The position numbers were made by a program, and so were the translations under genes. DNA of 64,000 bases from Scatosoma sp045576335 (GTDB lineage: Bacteria; Bacillota; Clostridia; Christensenellales; Borkfalkiaceae), in contig JAZNGH010000028.1 in NCBI GenBank assembly GCA_045576335.1, forward strand, positions 62,001 to 126,000, written 5' to 3'. Of the stretch, positions 59,623 to 64,000 are shown piece after piece. Every line of letters begins with the position of its first letter. The stretch's first letter is position 1. Below the pieces are notes generated by a model. It was not told the DNA's origin. It did not search any database and saw only the letters and a program-made list of their open reading frames with translations.

Positions 59623-61137
59623 TTATTTTTTCGGTTTCATAGTGGGGAACAGAATGACGTCCCGAATGGTAGAGCTGTCGGTGAGGAGCATTACGAAGCG
59701 GTCAAGCCCCAGCCCAAGCCCGCCCGTAGGCGGCAAGCCGTATTCCAGCGCGTTGATGAAATCCTCGTCGATTTGCGCGTCGTTGTTGCCCTTGGCGCGC
59801 TTTGCCTCGACCTGCTTTTGCATACGCTGTTTTTGGTCGATAGGGTCGTTCAGCTCGGAGAACGCGTTGCCGTACTCGTGCCCGCAAATAAAGTATTCGA
59901 ACCGTTCGGTGAACGCGGGGTTGGAGGGCTTGCGCTTTGCAAGCGGGGAATTTTCCACGGGATAATCGTAAATGACGGTGGGCTGTATCAGCTTGTCCTC
60001 GACGAACGCGTCGAAAAGCTCGATAAGCACCCAACCCTTGGTCGCGTTTTCGTGTTCAAGCTCCACGCCGAGCGATTTTGCCGCCGCGCGCGCGTCCTCG
60101 TCCGTTTGCCAGTCGTTATAATCCACGCCCGCGTATTTTTTCACTGCCTCCGCCATAGTAAGGCGCGTCCATTCGCCCATATGAATTTCCGTGCCTTGAT
60201 AGGTGATATCCAGCGTTCCGCATACCTTTTTCGTGACCGTTTTATACAGCTCTTCGATTAAATCCATCATATCGAAATAATCGCTGTACGCCTGATACAT
60301 TTCAATGGAGGTAAATTCGGGGTTATGGTAAGCGTCCATACCTTCGTTGCGGAAAATGCGCCCAACCTCGTATACCTTATCCATACCGCCGACGATTAAA
60401 CGCTTTAAGAAAAGCTCCGTTTCGATACGCATATACATATCGATATCGAGCGCGTTATGATGTGTTTTGAACGGTCTTGCGTCCGCGCCGATTTCCAAGG
60501 GAAGCAGGGTGGGGGTGTCAACCTCCAAATACCCTCTGTCGTCCAAAAACGCACGGATTTCCTTCAAAATTTGCGAGCGCACGCGGAAGGTGTCGCGCAC
60601 GTCCTTATTCATAATAAGGTCCAGATGGCGCAAGCGGTATTTCATATCCTTATCCTGCAAGCCGTTGTACTTTTCAGGCAAAGGCAGCAGGGATTTGGTA
60701 AGGAGCGTGAGCTCGGTCACGTGCACGGAAACCTCGCCCGTTTGCGTTTTGAACACGAAACCCTTAAAGCCGAAAATATCGCCGATATCGTAATCCTTTT
60801 TATAGGAAAGATAGTTTTCCTCGCCGATATCCTGACGGGTCACGTAAATTTGGATAGAGCCGCTTCTGTCCGCGATATGAGAGAAAGAAGCCTTGCCCAT
60901 AATACGGCGGGACATCATACGCCCTGCCATCACGACCGTTTTTCCCTCGTACGCCTCGAAATTGCTTTTCACCGTTTCGGAGTCCGCGTCTACGGGATAT
61001 TTCACTTGCTCGTAGGGGTTTTTGCCCTCGACAACGAGCTTCGCCAGCTTTTCACGGCGAATTCTCGCCTGCTCAATGAGCTGTTCTTCTTCCGTCGCGC
61101 CGTTTGCAGGCGCGTTCGCCTTAAAATTTTCTTGCAT
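59623..61137 (-). CDS. lysS: Lysyl-tRNA synthetase, class II
   Basis: Charges tRNA-Lys. The 504 residues hold an OB-fold anticodon domain (VVMAGRMMSRRIMGKASF) and the class II core, with motif 2 VGRIFRNEGMDAYHNPEFT and motif 3 GGLGLGLDRFVMLL. A short Ala/Glu-rich N-terminal extension precedes the usual start. It lies 85 bases downstream of greA in the same direction, the conserved greA-lysS pair, with a repeat fragment in the gap. Confidence 0.97.
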   Translation of the reverse strand: MQENFKANAPANGATEEEQLIEQARIRREKLAKLVVEGKNPYEQVKYPVDADSETVKSNFEAYEGKTVVMAGRMMSRRIMGKASFSHIADRSGSIQIYVTRQDIGEENYLSYKKDYDIGDIFGFKGFVFKTQTGEVSVHVTELTLLTKSLLPLPEKYNGLQDKDMKYRLRHLDLIMNKDVRDTFRVRSQILKEIRAFLDDRGYLEVDTPTLLPLEIGADARPFKTHHNALDIDMYMRIETELFLKRLIVGGMDKVYEVGRIFRNEGMDAYHNPEFTSIEMYQAYSDYFDMMDLIEELYKTVTKKVCGTLDITYQGTEIHMGEWTRLTMAEAVKKYAGVDYNDWQTDEDARAAAKSLGVELEHENATKGWVLIELFDAFVEDKLIQPTVIYDYPVENSPLAKRKPSNPAFTERFEYFICGHEYGNAFSELNDPIDQKQRMQKQVEAKRAKGNNDAQIDEDFINALEYGLPPTGGLGLGLDRFVMLLTDSSTIRDVILFPTMKPKK

Positions 61138-61179
61138 AATCGTACCTCTCGTAAAACAAGTCGCGACAATGACAGGGCA

Positions 61180-61216
61180 AGCGCAAGCTTGACGCTGTAT
61201 TTTGACGCATATTTTT
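61180..61216. repeat. Fragment related to the palindromic element at 63177-63300
   Basis: CGCAAGCTTGACG is shared exactly, followed by a similar TATTTTGACGCATATT stretch (63 kb copy: TATTACGACGCGTATT). It lies in the greA-lysS gap. Confidence 0.45.
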
Positions 61217-61222
61217 TATCTT

Positions 61223-61693
61223 TTAGAAGATTTCCTTGATAACCAGCTTATACTCGCCGTCAGGTGCGTTGATTTTGACGGTATCGCCGACCTTGTGCTT
61301 CAAAAGAGCCGCACCGACGGGGGATTCGTTGGAAATCTTGTTTTCGATTGCGTTGGATTCGGTAGACCCTGTGATTTCATACACCTCTTCCTCGTCCAAA
61401 TCCGCGTCGTATACGCGCACCTTCGAGCCGATATGCACGCTGGTCGTGTCGTTGTTCTCTTCCAAAATGACCGCGTTTTTGAGCTTATAATCAAGGTCTG
61501 CAATTTCCAACTCGTTTGCCGCCTGCTCGTTGCGCGCCGCGTCGTATTCTGCGTTCTCGGACAAATCGCCGTGGCTTCTTGCCTCCGCGATACGCTCTAC
61601 GATTTCCTGACGCTTTACCGTTTGCAGATAGGTCAGCTTTTCCTTTGCCTCGTCATAACCCTTCTGCGTCATAAGATATTGCTGTTCAGCCAT
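61223..61693 (-). CDS. greA: Transcription elongation factor GreA
   Basis: Rescues backtracked RNA polymerase by stimulating transcript cleavage. The 156 residues have the N-terminal coiled coil (YDEAKEKLTYLQTVKRQEI, AEARSHGDLSENAEYDAA with the acidic tip) and the FKBP-like C-domain (YEITGSTESNAIENKISNESPVG). AAGGAG lies 5 bases before the ATG at 61691-61693. A consensus promoter and a hairpin-bearing leader of about 170 bases precede it. Confidence 0.97.
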   Translation of the reverse strand: MAEQQYLMTQKGYDEAKEKLTYLQTVKRQEIVERIAEARSHGDLSENAEYDAARNEQAANELEIADLDYKLKNAVILEENNDTTSVHIGSKVRVYDADLDEEEVYEITGSTESNAIENKISNESPVGAALLKHKVGDTVKINAPDGEYKLVIKEIF

Positions 61694-61822
61694 AAAAACT
61701 CCTTTGCTCGCACCCGTTTGATTTTTGCGCCGCCGCCCTCCGTTTCCGCTCTTTTCCAACCCTTATACCCGCGAAAAATACACGAAAAAAACCGCCCGCA
61801 CGCGTGGAGCGTTAAAAATCCA

Positions 61823-61902
61823 CCGTGACTTTTTCCTTTTGTAAAAAAGCCACGGCGTTTACTTACTGTCCATATTATATATCATTTCCCAACGTTTGTC
61901 AA
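61823..61902 (-). promoter_or_regulatory. Consensus promoter and attenuator-like hairpin of greA
   Basis: TTGACA (61897-61902), 17 bases and TATAAT (61874-61879) on the minus strand. Within the first ~45 bases of leader is a 12-pair stem, CCGTGGCTTTTT/AAAAAGTCACGG (61823-61855, one G-U pair), followed by TGGATTTTTAAC, a terminator-like arrangement about 130 bases before the ATG. Confidence 0.7.
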
Positions 61903-61961
61903 TGATTTTCGGCGTTTTTTGAAAGAATTTCACGCATTTTTCTCGGTTTTTAATCTCTTTT

Positions 61962-63128
61962 TTAGAGTTTCGACATAAACGCCGCCGTTCTGTCAAACGC
62001 TTCGGAAAGGGCGTTCATACTCGTCGCGTAAGAGATACGGACGTTGTTTTGCCCGAATTTCCCAAACGCGTTACCCGGCACAACGGCAACCTTATGCTCC
62101 TTCAAAAGATTTTCGGCGAAGTTTTCGCCGTCCAACCCCGTCGAACGCACGGACGGAAACGCGTAAAACGCGCCTTGCGGCTCAAAACAATGCAAGCCGA
62201 TTTCTTGCAAAGAGTGCAACACGAATTTACGACGCTTGTCGTAGGAATCGCGCATTTCCTCAACCGTCGCAAAGCCGTCCGAAAGCCCGTCTTTGAGGGC
62301 TTCGATTGCCGCGTATTGCGAGGTTATCGGCGCGCAAAGCATACCGTATTGATGAATTTTGAACATAGCGTCGTCGATTTCGGCAGGCGCGCAAGCAAAG
62401 CCCAAACGCCAGCCCGTCATAGCAAACGCTTTGGAAAAACCGCCGATATACACGGTTCGCTCCTTCATTCCCGCGATAGACGCGATACTCGCGTGCTTTT
62501 TACCGTAGGTCAGCTCGGCGTAAATCTCGTCGGTAATGACGAGCAAATCGTGCTTGATAATGACTTTTGCAATCGCTTCCAGCTCCTCGCGGGTCATAAT
62601 CGCGCCCGTGGGGTTGTTGGGATAGGTAAGAATGATTGCCTTGGTCTTTTCCGTAATCGCCTTTTCCAGATATTCGGGTTTGAGCACGAAATTATCCGCT
62701 TCCAGACACTCCACGTGCACGGGCACGCCGTCGGAAAGCGCGACGAGGGGGGAATAGGACACGTACGCGGGGTCGGGGATAAGTATTTCGTCGCCCCTCT
62801 CCACGCAAGCGCGGAGCGCGAGGTCAATCGCTTCGCTTCCGCCCACCGTAATCAAGATATGCTTGGGGTCGTAGTCGAGGGAAAAACGCTCGTTTAAGTA
62901 ACGGGATACCAGCTCTAAAAGCTGGGGTAAGCCGCGGTTGCCCGTGTACTGGGTATAGCCGCGCTGTAAAGAGGTGATTGCCGCCGAACGAACCTTCCAC
63001 GGCGTTACGAAATCAGGCTCACCTACGCCAAGCGAGATTGCCCCTTCCGTTTCCCGCACGATATCGAAGAATTTACGGATACCGCTGGGTTGTATGAGTT
63101 TTGCTTTTTGATTTACGAAATCACGCAT
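61962..63128 (-). CDS. Class I/II PLP aminotransferase
   Basis: The 388 residues match the aspartate/aromatic aminotransferase I-gamma type: ISLGVGEPDFVTPW near 31-44, YTQYTGNRGLPQLLE, LTYPNNPTGAIM, VITDEIYAELTYG, the PLP lysine in YIGGFSKAFAMTGWRLGF, and FGQNNVRISYA near the end. A 10-bp perfect hairpin (63146-63167) lies just upstream of its ribosome site. It follows an Lrp/AsnC regulator gene, a frequent partner that senses amino acids. The exact amino acid is undetermined. Confidence 0.92.
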   Translation of the reverse strand: MRDFVNQKAKLIQPSGIRKFFDIVRETEGAISLGVGEPDFVTPWKVRSAAITSLQRGYTQYTGNRGLPQLLELVSRYLNERFSLDYDPKHILITVGGSEAIDLALRACVERGDEILIPDPAYVSYSPLVALSDGVPVHVECLEADNFVLKPEYLEKAITEKTKAIILTYPNNPTGAIMTREELEAIAKVIIKHDLLVITDEIYAELTYGKKHASIASIAGMKERTVYIGGFSKAFAMTGWRLGFACAPAEIDDAMFKIHQYGMLCAPITSQYAAIEALKDGLSDGFATVEEMRDSYDKRRKFVLHSLQEIGLHCFEPQGAFYAFPSVRSTGLDGENFAENLLKEHKVAVVPGNAFGKFGQNNVRISYATSMNALSEAFDRTAAFMSKL

Positions 63129-63145
63129 ATATTACTCCGTTTACG

Positions 63146-63167
63146 GAATTGCAAATCTTTGCAATTC
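63146..63167. other. Perfect hairpin before the aminotransferase start
   Basis: GAATTGCAAA (63146-63155) and TTTGCAATTC (63158-63167) with a 2-base centre. It could be a dimeric regulator site (for example for the adjacent Lrp protein) or an mRNA hairpin. Confidence 0.5.
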
Positions 63168-63176
63168 ACACTGAAC

Positions 63177-63300
63177 AAAACAAAGCAAGACGCGAGTAAG
63201 ACGAGAAAAGCGCGGATTTTTCGATGGGAGTTTACTAACCGTAAACGAGCGAGAAAAAACGCAAGCTTGACGAAGTATTACGACGCGTATTCTTTGTTTT
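63177..63300. repeat. 124-bp imperfect palindromic intergenic element
   Basis: Ends are AAAACAAAG (63177-63185) and CTTTGTTTT (63292-63300). The inner halves are partly complementary (ACGCG/CGCGT, GTAA/TTAC, TTTTTCG/CGAGAAAAA, AGTTTACT against GTAAACGAG), giving one long interrupted hairpin. It fills the lrp-aminotransferase gap. I associate similar sequence with intergenic repeats of gut Clostridia (unverified). Confidence 0.6.
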
Positions 63301-63791
63301 TAAGCCTGAATGGATAAGCGGTAGTCCGCATCTTCTCGTTCCGTTATGACGCCTTCGATTTTGTACTTTTTCAAAATGAAATGGGTGGCGGTGCTGATAA
63401 CGCCGTCGAAGGTGGAGATACGCTCGGACACGAAACGGGATACCTGCTGCAAGGATCTGTCCTCGATAAACACCGCCAAATCGTACGCACCGCTCATAAG
63501 ATACACCGATTTTACCTCCGCAAAGGAGGCGATTTGCTTTGCGATCCCGTCGAAGCCCTCTTTTTTCTTGGGCGTGACCTTGACTTCAATGAGCGCGCTC
63601 ACGAGCGATTCGTCCGCTTTTTCGTCGTTGACGATTGCGGTGTACTTGACGAGTACGCCGTTTTTCTCCATTTCACGGATACACTCGCGAACCTTGTCCT
63701 CGTCCGTGGAAAGCATTGCGGCTATTTTCTTGGGCGCAATGCGCGCGTCTTCGGTGAGAATATTCAAAATCTCCTTTTCGAATGCCGTCAT
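63300..63791 (-). CDS. Lrp/AsnC-family transcriptional regulator
   Basis: The 163 residues have an N-terminal winged helix (KEILNILTEDARIAPKKIAAML, KVRECIREMEKNGVLVKYT) and a C-terminal RAM/ACT-like ligand domain (SALIEVKVTPKKKEGFD, VYLMSGAYDLAVFIE), ending in an extended tail (KKYKIEGVITEREDADYRLS) typical of clostridial AsnC proteins paired with aminotransferases. It lies 19 bases after the truncated hypothetical gene. The likely target is the aminotransferase downstream. Confidence 0.93.
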   Translation of the reverse strand: MTAFEKEILNILTEDARIAPKKIAAMLSTDEDKVRECIREMEKNGVLVKYTAIVNDEKADESLVSALIEVKVTPKKKEGFDGIAKQIASFAEVKSVYLMSGAYDLAVFIEDRSLQQVSRFVSERISTFDGVISTATHFILKKYKIEGVITEREDADYRLSIQA

Positions 63792-63810
63792 AATTCTATC
63801 TCCTTGCGTT

Positions 63811-64000
63811 TTAATACAGATTTTCTAAAAATAAGTGGTCGTACCCCAAGCTGTCTACGAAATCGCGAGCAATAAATTTCACGTGATTGAACTTCGCGAA
63901 ATTGAAAATATGCGTTTTCGTTAATACGGGCGTGGGGATATCCAGCTCGTGACATATTTCCATCAAATACTCGAAAAAATGGGAATACGTTAATTTTTCG
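63811..64000 (-). CDS. Hypothetical protein, C-terminal fragment (cut by window edge)
   Basis: The last 62 or so residues of a minus-strand gene whose start is beyond 64000: HFFEYLMEICHELDIPTPV, then HIFNFAKFNHVKFIARDF, VDSLGYDHLFLENLY and the stop. It resembles short conserved clostridial hypotheticals (memory only). No functional motif is seen. It is probably cotranscribed with the Lrp-family gene. Confidence 0.75.
   Translation of the reverse strand, partial: EKLTYSHFFEYLMEICHELDIPTPVLTKTHIFNFAKFNHVKFIARDFVDSLGYDHLFLENLY

Noticed and set aside
63876..63891. Second parS candidate (TTTCACGTGATTGAAC)
   Set aside because: Only the central part matches; the right arm differs at several positions. 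Probably chance within coding sequence.
1..64000. tRNA or rRNA genes, CRISPR arrays, prophage or IS transposases
   Set aside because: None found on reading both strands; the only mobile-like feature is the non-coding repeat at 14302-14491.

Overview
The window reads as a stretch of chromosome from a spore-forming Clostridia-type bacterium (Bacillota), probably an uncultured gut lineage; I cannot place it at genus level. The evidence is a forespore gene set (spoIIR, sleB, ypeB), Gram-positive sigma-A promoters (several are TTGACA-17-TATAAT), AGGAGG ribosome sites, intrinsic terminators, and many lipoproteins and InlB-type repeat surface proteins. Base composition is intermediate, with a few A+T-richer islands. 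Almost every gene is on the minus strand, as expected for a leading-strand-biased replichore. The content (a flippase next to a YabN-type mazG, dus, lysS, tmk, ftsH, lon) resembles the origin-proximal region of Bacillus, and a near-perfect parS-like site lies inside mazG, so this is probably close to oriC (inference).

Layout. 1-3.1 kb: topA (partial), dprA and comM. 3.3-5.3 kb: a two-gene cassette (InlB-repeat lipoprotein plus divergent XRE regulator) bracketed by two identical 31-bp palindromic terminators. 5.3-8.7 kb: forespore operon spoIIR-sleB-ypeB. 8.7-11.3 kb: trmL, a rubrerythrin with two overlapping microprotein genes behind it, and an acidic zinc-ribbon protein. 11.4-21 kb: three large lipoproteins, ribosomal proteins L13/S9, fructose-bisphosphate aldolase and a MITE-like repeat. 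19.4-28.8 kb: a six-gene operon (membrane protein, MoxR ATPase, DUF58, two VWA membrane proteins, lipoprotein). 29-37.8 kb: lgt, an Fn3-like repeat lipoprotein and a 1437-residue InlB-repeat surface protein with a cysteine-rich neck. 38-46.9 kb: an AAC(3)-type acetyltransferase with an amidohydrolase, dus, mazG, a flippase, and a GH2 glycosidase with an MFS transporter. 47-49.1 kb: a glycosyltransferase, then a divergent XRE/unknown-protein pair with twin operators. 49.1-64 kb: a degenerate phosphoglycosyl-transferase homologue, engB, lon, an orphan ParB-like protein, ftsH, mntP, tmk, a PLP decarboxylase-fold protein, a membrane protein, lysS, greA, an aminotransferase, an Lrp regulator and a truncated hypothetical.

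How it fits together. Lgt supplies the lipid anchor for the five lipoproteins encoded here, and the MoxR/VWA operon probably builds or activates a cell-surface assembly. FtsH and Lon provide membrane and cytosolic proteolysis. The less familiar parts are the cassette at 3.3-5.3 kb, the microprotein pair at 10.2-10.5 kb, the XRE/unknown pair at 48.4-49.1 kb, the ParB-like protein lacking its CTP motifs, the degenerate sugar transferase, and a dispersed short motif (core CATACCTGCC). No tRNA, rRNA, CRISPR array or phage was seen.
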